Part shown: positions 7,639 to 15,643 of the stretch, in pieces
Layout: each line of letters opens with the position of its first letter
Numbering within the stretch: position 1 is the first letter of the stretch
NCBI GenBank assembly: GCA_002314605.1
Contig: DCGO01000116.1
Span: forward strand, 1-15,676
Reading direction: 5' to 3'
Length of the DNA stretch: 15,676 nucleotides
Source: Lentisphaeria bacterium UBA1776
GTDB taxonomy: Bacteria > Verrucomicrobiota > Lentisphaeria > Victivallales > Victivallaceae
Translations under genes and position numbers: made by a program
The notes under the pieces: model-generated
What the model saw: only the letters and a program-made list of their open reading frames with translations
Told to the model about the DNA's origin: nothing
Databases searched by the model: none

Positions 7639-8423
7639 TGCTGACTCAACAGCAGCTGACGGAGCAGCTTCGTTCCATCGGAATTCGCCGGGGAGAGGTG
7701 CTTCTGGTGCACTCCTCCCTCCGTTCCCTGGGGCCGGTGGAAGGCGGGGCGGCATCCGTCCTAGCGGCCCTGCTGGACGTTCTGGGACCGGAGGGGACCC
7801 TGATGATGCCCGGCTTTCAAAGCGGCAGCGAATACACTTTTGCCTCACAGGGAATCTGTTTTGATGTCCGGAACACCCCGTCGGAATGCGGATACCTTAC
7901 GGAATATTTCCGGCGGTATCCCGGCACCGGACGCTCTCTTTCGCCGACGCATTCCATGACCGTTCTGGGCCCTGCGGGCGATGATTTGATCCGCGGGCAT
8001 GAATGCTGCAGTGTCACCGCCGGATGGGGGTCTCCCTTTGAGCATCTGATCGATGCCGGGGGCAGGATCCTGCTGCTGGGGGCGTCCCGGAACAGCATGA
8101 CCATGATGCATTTTCTGGAAAATACGGGAGGCGCGCCGACGCTTTGTGCACAGCAGTTCAGAACATCGGTCATCGATATGAACGGGAAAATCATTGAAAC
8201 GCTGATTTATCCTCACATGCCGGTACTGTACCGCAATTACTCCCATGCGGTGGACCTGCTTGAAAAGGTCGGTGGCCTTTCTTCCGGCATGATCGGAAAC
8301 GCCCGTTGCGAACTCTGCGATACCGGGTTGCTTCGCCGGGTCGCCTACGCCGCGCTCAAGGAAAATCCCTGTGCATTCATCAAGGTATTCAATCCGGGAC
8401 CGGATGATGGAGGTGCTTCATGA
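7635..8423 (+). CDS. AAC(3)-family N-acetyltransferase (YokD-like)
   Basis: This 262-residue protein matches the antibiotic N-acetyltransferase (AAC(3)/YokD) fold along its length. It has VLLVHSSLRSLG at residues 22-33, GPEGTLMMPGF at 51-61, SPTHSM with His106, GWGSPFEHL at 130-138, and LLLGASRNSMTMMHFLE at 147-162. The family moves acetyl from acetyl-CoA to an amine, in aminoglycoside resistance enzymes the 3-amino group. Here the gene overlaps both its neighbours by 4 bp, within sugar-metabolism genes, which suggests acetylation of an amino sugar or similar metabolite, not drug resistance. A second ATG at 7638 is also possible because AAGG at 7630-7633 is only 1 bp from the first ATG. It has no signal peptide and is cytoplasmic. 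Family membership is firm; the natural substrate is unknown. Confidence 0.88.
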   Translation: MMLTQQQLTEQLRSIGIRRGEVLLVHSSLRSLGPVEGGAASVLAALLDVLGPEGTLMMPGFQSGSEYTFASQGICFDVRNTPSECGYLTEYFRRYPGTGRSLSPTHSMTVLGPAGDDLIRGHECCSVTAGWGSPFEHLIDAGGRILLLGASRNSMTMMHFLENTGGAPTLCAQQFRTSVIDMNGKIIETLIYPHMPVLYRNYSHAVDLLEKVGGLSSGMIGNARCELCDTGLLRRVAYAALKENPCAFIKVFNPGPDDGGAS

Positions 8424-9508
8424 AAGATTCAACGGATCAGGTGCTTTACCCGGTCGGAACTTACAAGGGGGTTCCTTATTTTCAGCCGCCGACCGGCTTT
8501 GATGAAGATGTGGCACTCGGAAAATTGAAGGAAGATACGGAACGGAATACAGAGGAACTCAAGGGCCTTTCCATTCAGCTCAAGGAAACGGACCGCATCA
8601 CCGCAAGTTTCATCTATGCGCATCCGCCGGACTACCATGGGATGCCAATGCTGAATGCTCCGGTATCTGCATGGGAAGAAATCTTCCGGCGTTTCCGCGC
8701 CATGCATATCGATACAGTCTTGTTTCAGGCAGCGCTGTGGAAGGAACTGGGAGAATGTTTCTACCGGACAGACACGTTTACAGGGATGACCCGCTTTGAG
8801 GTCCTGGAGCGGATGTTCGAGGCGGCGGCGGCATGGGACATGCATGTCTATCTTGGCGGATACGGCTGTGCTTCCGCCGGATGGAAAGAGCATTTCACCG
8901 AAGCGGAGCTGGCGGCGGAACTGAAGAATCACCGGGATTGTTTCCGGGAACTCTGCCGGATCGGGAAATTTGACGGGATGTATTTCCCGTCGGAAACGGC
9001 TTTCATGGATCACCGCGATGCGCCAAGAGAAGAGAGAATGCGGATGTTATACCGCAGTTTTGCGGAAATGGTCAAGTCACAGGACCCGTCGCTGCAGATC
9101 ATCGTCTCTCCCGCCACATTGCATGATCCGGCAAACAACAATATGTTCAAGGATTTCTGGAATGCGGTTCTGGAAGACTCCGGCATTGATATCATGATGC
9201 CGCAGGATTGCATCGGCAATTCCTGCAGCAGGCTGACGGATATGGGTGCCCAGTGGAAAGCCTGGAAGGAGATCACCGATCAGCAGAAGATCGTTCTTTG
9301 GAGCAATATCGAGATCTTTGAGCGCCGGGGCTTCCGTCCGGAACACAATCTGTATCCGGCATCCCCGGAGCGTGTTGCCGCTCAACTGGCCCTGACTTCC
9401 CCCTGCGTCAAACGTCATTGCTGCTGGGAAGCGCTGTATTTCGCCTCGGATGAAGCCGGAGCGGAAGGGCGCCGTCTGCAGAATTTTATGGAAACAGGAA
9501 TCTTGTAA
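8420..9508 (+). CDS. DUF4434-type TIM-barrel protein, putative glycoside hydrolase
   Basis: A 362-residue protein without a signal peptide. From about residue 60 it follows the DUF4434 pattern. TASFIYAHPP is the first strand, then W..IF.RFRAMHIDTVLFQAALW (85-107), then VLERMFEAAAAWDMHVYLGGYG. Putative active-site strand ends are FDGMYFPSE (Glu192), DIMMPQDCIG (Asp263) and LWSNIEIF (Glu298). Members of this clan are TIM barrels related to glycosidases, but I know of no settled activity for DUF4434. The first 60 residues are polar and probably form a helical lead-in. The start overlaps the acetyltransferase stop (ATGA), with GGAGGTG 6 bp upstream, so translation is probably coupled. The next gene, another barrel, starts 13 bp after the stop. 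A hydrolase or lyase acting on an imported glycoside is the best guess. Confidence 0.78.
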   Translation: MKDSTDQVLYPVGTYKGVPYFQPPTGFDEDVALGKLKEDTERNTEELKGLSIQLKETDRITASFIYAHPPDYHGMPMLNAPVSAWEEIFRRFRAMHIDTVLFQAALWKELGECFYRTDTFTGMTRFEVLERMFEAAAAWDMHVYLGGYGCASAGWKEHFTEAELAAELKNHRDCFRELCRIGKFDGMYFPSETAFMDHRDAPREERMRMLYRSFAEMVKSQDPSLQIIVSPATLHDPANNNMFKDFWNAVLEDSGIDIMMPQDCIGNSCSRLTDMGAQWKAWKEITDQQKIVLWSNIEIFERRGFRPEHNLYPASPERVAAQLALTSPCVKRHCCWEALYFASDEAGAEGRRLQNFMETGIL

Positions 9509-9521
9509 GGGGGATACGACC

Positions 9522-11261
9522 ATGATCAGAATTTGGAGAAGTGCCCGCAGCCGTTTCGGCAAAGGGGTGGAAAAACCGGATGATCTCCTGGATGAAACCG
9601 TCACTGCGGAAAAGAGTTATACGGACGAGGTCCTGAAGGGGATCGCGGACTGCGGATTCAATGCGGTCTGGCTGAACGGGCAGCTGCACCACATCATCGG
9701 CAATGCGCATTTCCCGGAATTTGCCCCGAATGCGGCGGTCCATCAGAAAGCGCTGCATACCCTCTGTGCCCGTGCCGCAAAATACGGGATCAAGGTCTTT
9801 GTATATCTTCAGCCGCCCCGGGCGATCCCGACCGGCGACACGAAATTCTGGGACAGGCACATGGATGTCGGCGGCATGACCGTCACCACGCAGGGAGATG
9901 ACGGGGCTCACTTCGAGGTGCGGGCCATCTGCACCTCCCTTCCGTACGTCCGGGACTATATCCGGGAAGCCTTTGCCGATTTCACGCGGGAATTTCCGGA
10001 ATTGGGGGGATTCATCATCATTTCCGCCTCGGAATACCCTGCCCACTGCTACAGCTGCTACAACAGCGAGATCCATCGGACGCGCAAAACCCACAAAATT
10101 CCGATCGACTACATCCCGACCAACTGTCCCCGCTGCGGCATGCGGTATCCGGAAGAGGTCGTTTCCGAACTGATTCAGACGATTCATGACGGAGTCCGCA
10201 GTGTTTCCCGGACACTGCCGCTGATTTTCTGGAACTGGGGCTGGACGATGTATGTCGATGCCCCGTGTGAACCGATCCTTTCGAAACTGCCGAGGGATAT
10301 TTATCTGCTGGCGGATTTTGAGCGAGGAGGACGGCGGAAGGACGGCGTGATGGTGGATGAGTATTCCTTGGGGTACGCCGGTCCGTCGGAGCGTTTTCTG
10401 GCCGTGAAAGAAATGGCGGACCGGTACCATATTCCCGTACTTCCGAAATATCAGCTGGGGACCACCCATGAACTGGCAACCGTCCGTTCCCTGCCGCTGA
10501 TCCCGAATATCTTCCGCAAAGCGGACTACATGCGTCATCATGAAATGGACGGTTTTATGGGGTGCTGGAACTTCGGCAATCTGCCATCCACCTCCTTGAA
10601 GGCGTTCAACTTTTTTCTGGAAATGAAAGAGGATCTTCCTTACGGGGAAGCTTTGCAGAAATTTGCCGGAAAGGAATATCCGGGGAGAGAGCCTGAAAAA
10701 ATCATCCGGGCATGGGAGCTCTTCTGCGAGGCGATGGAGTGCTATCCCTTCTGCAATCTCTTTCTGTATTTTTCGCCCGTCAATCATACTTTGGCTCTGA
10801 TCCCGCAGCCAGGAAAACTGAGCGGGAAGCCCGTCGGACGCTCCTGGCTCCCGGATGAGCGAGGAGATATTTACCCGGAACCGGCAGAATTCCCTCTGGA
10901 CAATCTCATCGGACGCCTCAAACGCATGGCGGATATCTGGAAAAAGGGGGTGATTCTGCTGGGGGAAGCCGTCGGAAAGGAACACCCCGATTACGTCAAC
11001 GCCGCCATCTGCGGCGCCGTCTGGCAGTCCGGGTATCAGATGTACAGCATTTACCGCCTGCGTAAAGACTGGACAGAAGACGCTTTGGTGCAATATACGG
11101 CATTGGCAAAAGCGGAACTGGCTTTAGCCGAAGAGGTCCTTCCGCTGGTTGCCTCGGATCCGGAACAGGGGTGGCACATCGAAGGGGATTTTTACGCGTT
11201 CAACCAGGAAATGATCGAAAAGAAGATCCGGATCCTGCGGGAATCGCTGAAACAGTTGTGA
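9522..11261 (+). CDS. GH20-like TIM-barrel protein with inserted four-cysteine zinc site
   Basis: From ATG 9522 (AAGGGGGA at 9507-9513, 8 bp upstream) the protein has 579 residues. An upstream in-frame ATG at 9450 lies inside the previous gene and lacks a good ribosome site. The N-terminal half looks like a hexosaminidase-like TIM barrel: GIADCGFNAVWLNG (40-53), AAKYGIKVFVYLQPPR (85-100), LGGFIIISASEYP (161-173, with Glu171 at a strand end), LPLIFWNWGW (232-241) and later GFMGCWNFGN. Cys176-x2-Cys179 and Cys202-x2-Cys205 frame a 30-residue insert that should bind zinc. The C-terminal ~200 residues look helical. No signal peptide is present. It is probably a cytoplasmic glycosidase-like enzyme, but the canonical GH20 Asp-Glu pair is not seen, so the class and activity are uncertain. 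Confidence 0.75.
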   Translation: MIRIWRSARSRFGKGVEKPDDLLDETVTAEKSYTDEVLKGIADCGFNAVWLNGQLHHIIGNAHFPEFAPNAAVHQKALHTLCARAAKYGIKVFVYLQPPRAIPTGDTKFWDRHMDVGGMTVTTQGDDGAHFEVRAICTSLPYVRDYIREAFADFTREFPELGGFIIISASEYPAHCYSCYNSEIHRTRKTHKIPIDYIPTNCPRCGMRYPEEVVSELIQTIHDGVRSVSRTLPLIFWNWGWTMYVDAPCEPILSKLPRDIYLLADFERGGRRKDGVMVDEYSLGYAGPSERFLAVKEMADRYHIPVLPKYQLGTTHELATVRSLPLIPNIFRKADYMRHHEMDGFMGCWNFGNLPSTSLKAFNFFLEMKEDLPYGEALQKFAGKEYPGREPEKIIRAWELFCEAMECYPFCNLFLYFSPVNHTLALIPQPGKLSGKPVGRSWLPDERGDIYPEPAEFPLDNLIGRLKRMADIWKKGVILLGEAVGKEHPDYVNAAICGAVWQSGYQMYSIYRLRKDWTEDALVQYTALAKAELALAEEVLPLVASDPEQGWHIEGDFYAFNQEMIEKKIRILRESLKQL

Positions 11262-11283
11262 ACCCAGTGCAGAGGAGGCAGTT

Positions 11284-12522
11284 ATGAGACAGGATTTTTC
11301 AGTACAGTATGATGTTGTTGTGATCGGTGCGGGGATCGCCGGGATCAGCGCGGCTCTGGCCGCAGCGCGGCGCGGACATAAAACCTGCCTGATCGAAAAG
11401 CAGACGCAGATCGGCGGTCTGGCGACTTCCGGGATGATCTTCATCTATCTGCCCCTGTGCGATGGAGAGAAGCATCAGGTGACCTTCGGTCAGGCCGAGG
11501 AACTGCTGCTTGCCGGGCGCAATTACGGTCCCTACGATATTTCGGAAAACTGGGGAGGGACCGGAAAACAGCTGGATAATGCGCTCCTTTCCGAAGGCAT
11601 GACGGAACTCGGAACAGCGGCGAAGCCGAGGGACCGTTATGCCTGCATGTTCAGCCCGGCGGGGATGATCCTGCAGCTGGATGCCATTCTGGCGGAAGCG
11701 GGAGTGGATCTCTGGCTGGATACCCTGCTGTGCGACGTTGTAAATTCTCAAGGGAGGGTCACGGCAGTTGAGGTCGTCAACCTTTCCGGTCACGGCACGG
11801 TTTCCGCCGGGGGTTTTGTCGATGCCTCCGGGGATGCCTCGCTGGTCCGGCGTGCCGGGGGGACCGTCTTTCCCGGAAAAAATCATAATACGCCGTGGTT
11901 TGTGGAATACCATCCGGGCAGCAGCAGTTCCTATCGCATGGGAGAACCGGTCATCATGCAGACGATCGGACAATGTGCCGGGGACGGCTCCTCCATGGAA
12001 CTGACCGGCAGGACCGTTACGTCGTTTGTCCGTGATTCGTGGCGGATCATGCGTGATTATTACACGGACCTCTATTCGGAAGGCAGATCGGACCGGCACC
12101 GCGTCTATCCGCTGACCCTTCCCTCCATGCCCCAGTTTCGCACCATTGCCCGCATTGACGGACTTGCCGCGATCCATACCGGCGAGTACAATCAATATGT
12201 GCGGGATTCCATCGGCATGACAGGTGACTGGCGCTGCAGCGGCAGGATCTGGGAGACGCCTTACGGGGCTCTGATTCCCAAAGATTTGAGCGGGGTTCTG
12301 GCAGCCGGGCGCTGTATTGCCAGCGAAGGGGATTCCTGGGAGGCATACAGGGTCATCCCCGCCGGTGCCATGACGGGGGAGGTTGCCGGCGTCGCCGCAT
12401 CCATGGCAATGGAAAGAAAGATCGAGCCTGCCGAACTTCCGGTGGAACAGCTGCGGACGGAATTGCGCAAAAACAATTTCCGGTTCCATCTGGATGAAAT
12501 TATTGGAGGAAAAAACAAATGA
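11284..12522 (+). CDS. FAD-dependent oxidoreductase
   Basis: A 412-residue flavoprotein of the FAD_oxidored type. The N-terminal strand leads into VVVIGAGIAGISAALAAARRG (11-31), the classic dinucleotide loop, followed by acidic Glu38 for the ribose and GGLATSGM at 44-51. Residues ~160-185 carry the second FAD contact region ending in GFVDASGDASLVRRAG. The C-terminal GVLAAGRCIASEGDSWEAYRVIPAGAMTGEVAG is the usual FAD-closing helix. No Cys motif for a disulfide reductase and no signal peptide are seen. AGAGGAGG at 11271-11278 is 5 bp before ATG. Its stop overlaps the next start (ATGA). In sugar clusters of related bacteria this family is common without a proven substrate. Oxidation of a sugar or polyol derivative is inferred from the setting. 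Confidence 0.88.
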   Translation: MRQDFSVQYDVVVIGAGIAGISAALAAARRGHKTCLIEKQTQIGGLATSGMIFIYLPLCDGEKHQVTFGQAEELLLAGRNYGPYDISENWGGTGKQLDNALLSEGMTELGTAAKPRDRYACMFSPAGMILQLDAILAEAGVDLWLDTLLCDVVNSQGRVTAVEVVNLSGHGTVSAGGFVDASGDASLVRRAGGTVFPGKNHNTPWFVEYHPGSSSSYRMGEPVIMQTIGQCAGDGSSMELTGRTVTSFVRDSWRIMRDYYTDLYSEGRSDRHRVYPLTLPSMPQFRTIARIDGLAAIHTGEYNQYVRDSIGMTGDWRCSGRIWETPYGALIPKDLSGVLAAGRCIASEGDSWEAYRVIPAGAMTGEVAGVAASMAMERKIEPAELPVEQLRTELRKNNFRFHLDEIIGGKNK

Positions 12523-14315
12523 CATTCAGGATTTTTACATGTTCGGATGATCCGGCGGTTCAGACTGCGGCGGCGGAACTGGTCCGTTACGGGAAAGGAA
12601 AACTTGTCCGCACGGAGGATGCAAATTTTGCGGACATTGTTCTGCATTCGGAGAATTCCAGCCGTTTCCGGGATTCCTTCAAACTGCAGAGCATGGACAA
12701 TAAACTGTATATCACCGGGTCCAATGCCAGAAGCGTTCTGTATGGAGCCTACAAATATCTGAAATCCTTCGGCTATGCCTTCCTGTATCCCGGAGATGAG
12801 GGCGAGATCGTTCCGGAAGATCCTCAATTCAGGATCAACGGTTTTCATATAGAAGAAACCGCTTCCAGAACATTCCGCGGGATGGCATTCCGTCCCTTCT
12901 ACACTGTACTGGAGGAGGAAGATAAAATTCTTGAAGAAGCCTTCAAATTGCTGAACTGGATGGCGAAAAACCAGTACAATCTGTTTTTCATGGAGGGTTA
13001 TGACGAGGCACGCCCGGGAGATAAATATTCAAAGGTCAATGGAAGATGTCCGCTCCAGCATGTGGAGTACCTTTTGAAGGATAAAAGTCCGGAGGAGCGT
13101 CTCCGTATTTGCCGGAAAGCCAAACGGACCGTGGAGGAGGCCCGGAAATACGGGTTCCTGATCGAACGGGGAGGACACGGCTGGAACTACGGGGTCCCGG
13201 AACATTACGGGGTGAACCATCATCTTTCTCTTGATGAGGCTTTCAAGGCGCTGAAAGCAAAAGGAAAGATCAACGAAACGGCGGAGGTGGCGGTATCCAC
13301 ATGGTTCCAGATCTGTCTCGGCAGTGAAGAGGTCCGGCAGATCTATGCAGATCACATCACGGACTTTTTAGCGGAACACCGGGGGGAAGCGGATATTGCC
13401 GCCGTCTGGATGGGGGACGGGTACGACAACAAGTGCCAGTGTGCGGACTGCATCAGACAGCCGTTCAGCGATCTGTATCTGGATGTGTTCCGCCGGGTCG
13501 CCCTGAAATGTCGGGAAGTCCTGCCGGAACTGACCTTGGAGTGCCTGATCTATTTTGAAACGCTGGAACCGCCGACAAAAAACTGGCTCGAAGGTTTGGA
13601 TAATGTCATTCTGAATCTGGCGGTCTGGAACCAGTGTTATTTCCACAAACTGGATGACCCGGCATGCCGCCTGAAGGACTGGATCCCGGATTACCGGAAC
13701 AATGGCACCCACGATACGCCCAACGGGAAACGCATCATCAATTTCGACCAGTATCTGCCTTATCAGGGGTGGCGCAGGATCGTCGGAGATGAGATCCGGT
13801 GTCTGGTCTTCAACTATATCACCCTGTTCCCCTGGCTTGACCGGCATTTCATGAGCTATGATGCCGCGCTGCTGTTTGAGAATTCCCTGTGCGATTTTGA
13901 TCGGCTGAACATTGATGGAATGGTGGATTGCCAGTGCCACTGTTCCTGGGACAAGCCCGCAAATCTGCAGCTCTATGCGGCTGGACGTCTGCTGTGGAAT
14001 AAAGAAGAGGCGGATCCTGGCGCCATCCGCAGGGAGCTTTTTCATGAACTCTATGGTGTCAAGGCGGAGCAAGTCGCTGCCTACTGCGATAAAGTATATG
14101 CGCTGATCCGGAGCGGGGCGCCCTATCATCTGCAGATGAGTGAAACGCCGGACCTGCGGAAAAGTCTGGATGCCGGACTGGAAGAATTGGGGAAAGATCT
14201 GGAAGCGATCAGTCCGCTGCCGAAGGGACGTGAAAAATACTTCAGGGAATCGCTGGACGAACTTCGGAAACTGGTCCGCCCGGAAGAAACAAAACCGGAA
14301 GAACAGGCGGAATAA
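12519..14315 (+). CDS. DUF4838-type glycosidase-like protein
   Basis: A 598-residue protein with two parts. Residues 1-110 form an alpha/beta domain like those preceding GH20, GH67 and DUF4838 barrels: CSDDPAVQTAAAELVRYG, then IVLHSEN, and SVLYGAYKYLKSFGYAFLYPGDEGEIVP near 72-99. The barrel follows, with NWMAKNQYNLFFMEG (146-160), AAVWMGDGYDNKCQCADC (294-311) and VILNLAVWNQCYF (363-375). Cys306, Cys308 and Cys311 beside Asp300 match the cysteine-containing turn after the barrel strand of DUF4838 proteins. The C-terminal third is helical with a charged Glu/Lys tail. No signal peptide is present, although many relatives are exported. The start overlaps the FAD gene stop, with GGAGG 9 bp upstream. 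It is the last gene of the run, 17 bp before a hairpin terminator. The family is expected to act on glycosides, but no activity can be assigned. Confidence 0.8.
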   Translation: MTFRIFTCSDDPAVQTAAAELVRYGKGKLVRTEDANFADIVLHSENSSRFRDSFKLQSMDNKLYITGSNARSVLYGAYKYLKSFGYAFLYPGDEGEIVPEDPQFRINGFHIEETASRTFRGMAFRPFYTVLEEEDKILEEAFKLLNWMAKNQYNLFFMEGYDEARPGDKYSKVNGRCPLQHVEYLLKDKSPEERLRICRKAKRTVEEARKYGFLIERGGHGWNYGVPEHYGVNHHLSLDEAFKALKAKGKINETAEVAVSTWFQICLGSEEVRQIYADHITDFLAEHRGEADIAAVWMGDGYDNKCQCADCIRQPFSDLYLDVFRRVALKCREVLPELTLECLIYFETLEPPTKNWLEGLDNVILNLAVWNQCYFHKLDDPACRLKDWIPDYRNNGTHDTPNGKRIINFDQYLPYQGWRRIVGDEIRCLVFNYITLFPWLDRHFMSYDAALLFENSLCDFDRLNIDGMVDCQCHCSWDKPANLQLYAAGRLLWNKEEADPGAIRRELFHELYGVKAEQVAAYCDKVYALIRSGAPYHLQMSETPDLRKSLDAGLEELGKDLEAISPLPKGREKYFRESLDELRKLVRPEETKPEEQAE

Positions 14316-14331
14316 GGCAGGGGCGGTGAGA

Positions 14332-14368
14332 GAAACAGCTGCGGCGCGGATGAGCCGCAGTCTGTTTC
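14332..14368. terminator. Bidirectional intrinsic terminator between convergent genes
   Basis: GAAACAG-CTGCGGC (14332-14345), an eight-base loop GCGGATGA, and GCCGCAG-T-CTGTTTC (14354-14368) form a 14-bp stem with one bulged T. The A-rich left and T-rich right arms give a U tract on either strand. It fills the 61-bp gap between the DUF4838 stop and the stop of the minus-strand gene, so one hairpin can end transcription from both sides. Confidence 0.7.
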
Positions 14369-14376
14369 CGGCAGAT

Positions 14377-15489
14377 TCAATGCGACAGATATTCCTGCTT
14401 TTCCACGGTGACCTTCGCAAGGCTCTTTTCGTCGATCTGTATTCCCGCGCCGGGAAGGTCGTCAAGGGTATAGTGCCCGTCTGAAGTGAAATTCATGGAT
14501 TCGGCGAGAACGTCTTCAAAGAACTCCACGTATGGCGACCAGATGTCGGAGGGATAGGTGCAGCAGTCCAGCGCCCCCAGTGCGGCAAGAAATTTCCGGC
14601 CCACGCCGCTTTCCAGCATTCCGCCGATCCAGCAGGAAATTCCCGCTTTCCGGGCGATCTCCGCCACTTCAAGGGTGTTGGTGATTCCCCCCAGACGTGC
14701 AGGTTTCAGATTGAAAATCTTTCCGGAGCCCAGCTCCGCCGCCTGACGGGCCTTATAGGGGGAATTGAGACTTTCATCCAGACAGATGGGGGTCTTCAGC
14801 TCTTTCTGAAGTTTGGAGTGATCCAGAAGATCATCGAACCGCAAAGGCTGCTCGATCATGGCCAGATTCAGCCTGTCCACCTCCCGGAAGAGCGGAAGGT
14901 CCTTCAGAGAGTAAGCACTGTTGCAGTCGATGTGGAATACCTGATCCGGAAAATGCCGACGCACCTCGCGGAGAATATCCAGTTCCCACCCGGGCCCGAA
15001 TTTCAATTTCACCCTCGGATACCCGGCCCGGATGCGGTCCGCGATTTTCTCCAGAAGGATGTCAACGCTTTTCTGAAAACCGAAATCCGCGCCGTTCTGA
15101 TAGGTCTGACGGACCCCGCCGATCATTCTCCACAGGGGCTTGCCGGCGGCAGCGGCACAGAGATCCCAATAGGCAAGATCAAAACCCGCTTTGGCAAAAG
15201 GATTGCCCTTGATGAAGTTCAGCCGGGACATCAGATCCTCTCCGGACCGGATATCTTTGCCCAGCAAGGCGGGCACAATGAACTTCTGCGCCAGATCATA
15301 GATCCCGTCGCAGTATTCCGGTGAATACGTGGGACCGGCCAGCGGCGAAGATTCGCCCCAGCCTGTATAATCCCCGGAAGTCATCCGGATCAGGACCGTG
15401 CGGATGGTATCGTCGGAACCGTATGCCGTGGTCCAGGGCTGACGCAGCGGCATATCCAGTTTGTACATGCTGATGGAGTCAATTTTCAT
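14377..15489 (-). CDS. N-acylamino acid racemase / o-succinylbenzoate synthase family enzyme (enolase superfamily)
   Basis: This 370-residue enolase-superfamily protein has every expected catalytic residue. The K-x-K strand RVKLKFGPG gives Lys161 and Lys163. Metal ligands are Asp188 (HIDCNSAY), Glu213 (MIEQPL) and Asp238 (CLDES). Lys262 (NLKPARLGG) is the second general base. These positions are almost those known for Amycolatopsis N-acylamino acid racemase (163, 189, 214, 239, 263). GGMLESGVGR (289-298) is also typical of the NSAR/OSBS group. The N-terminal capping domain (1-~125) is complete. No menaquinone genes are nearby, so o-succinylbenzoate synthesis is not supported by context, and racemisation of N-acylated amino acids or a related task is as likely. 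The gene stands alone on the minus strand, convergent with the long gene run, with a weak GAGAG ribosome site and its own promoter. Confidence 0.92.
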   Translation of the reverse strand: MKIDSISMYKLDMPLRQPWTTAYGSDDTIRTVLIRMTSGDYTGWGESSPLAGPTYSPEYCDGIYDLAQKFIVPALLGKDIRSGEDLMSRLNFIKGNPFAKAGFDLAYWDLCAAAAGKPLWRMIGGVRQTYQNGADFGFQKSVDILLEKIADRIRAGYPRVKLKFGPGWELDILREVRRHFPDQVFHIDCNSAYSLKDLPLFREVDRLNLAMIEQPLRFDDLLDHSKLQKELKTPICLDESLNSPYKARQAAELGSGKIFNLKPARLGGITNTLEVAEIARKAGISCWIGGMLESGVGRKFLAALGALDCCTYPSDIWSPYVEFFEDVLAESMNFTSDGHYTLDDLPGAGIQIDEKSLAKVTVEKQEYLSH

Positions 15490-15528
15490 GATCAGTCACT
15501 CTCTTTCCGGTTATTTTGAAATACCGTA

Positions 15529-15556
15529 AAAATACCTCTTCATTCTTTTTTTTCAA
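15529..15556 (-). promoter_or_regulatory. Putative sigma-70 promoter for the minus-strand racemase-family gene
   Basis: Read on the minus strand, TTGAAA (plus 15551-15556) is followed by a 16-bp A-rich spacer and TATTTT (plus 15529-15534). This leaves a leader of roughly 30-35 bases before ATG at 15489. Both boxes differ modestly from consensus, and the A8 run fits a promoter region. It was identified by eye only. Confidence 0.45.
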
Positions 15557-15607
15557 GTCCCGTGAGCCGATTTCAAAAGTTTGCTATTGTCCGAAATTTT
15601 GTGAAAA

Positions 15608-15643
15608 ACAACGATAGTTGCCAATGTTGACAACGATATTGCC
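15608..15643. repeat. Tandem direct repeat, possible operator
   Basis: ACAACGATA occurs at 15608-15616 and 15630-15638, exactly 22 bp apart, each followed by TTGCC with one extra G in the first copy. A similar sequence in opposite orientation (TTGCTATTGT) lies at 15581-15590. Two turns of helix between direct repeats is the spacing favoured by AraC-type regulators. The repeats sit upstream of the minus-strand promoter and may also serve a gene beyond the right edge. The rest of 15490-15676 holds only AT-rich promoter sequence and no convincing gene. Confidence 0.45.

Noticed and set aside
7635..8423. Acquired antibiotic-resistance gene
   Set aside because: There are no mobile-element signs, base composition resembles the neighbours, and 4-bp overlaps on both sides tie it to the metabolic operon.
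9450..9521. Upstream in-frame start for the GH20-like protein
   Set aside because: It lies within the DUF4434 gene, and the added residues have no domain or signal character. AAGGGGGA favours ATG 9522.
9486..11093. Long antisense ORF of 535 codons opposite the GH20-like gene
   Set aside because: It is in a complementary frame of a clear gene with family motifs, has unusual His/Arg/Pro-rich composition, no ribosome site and no recognisable domain. It is a shadow of codon bias.
11299..12525. Antisense ORF of 408 codons opposite the FAD oxidoreductase gene
   Set aside because: The opposite strand has complete FAD-binding motifs and a good ribosome site. This frame has low-complexity, Arg/Gly-rich sequence and no motif.
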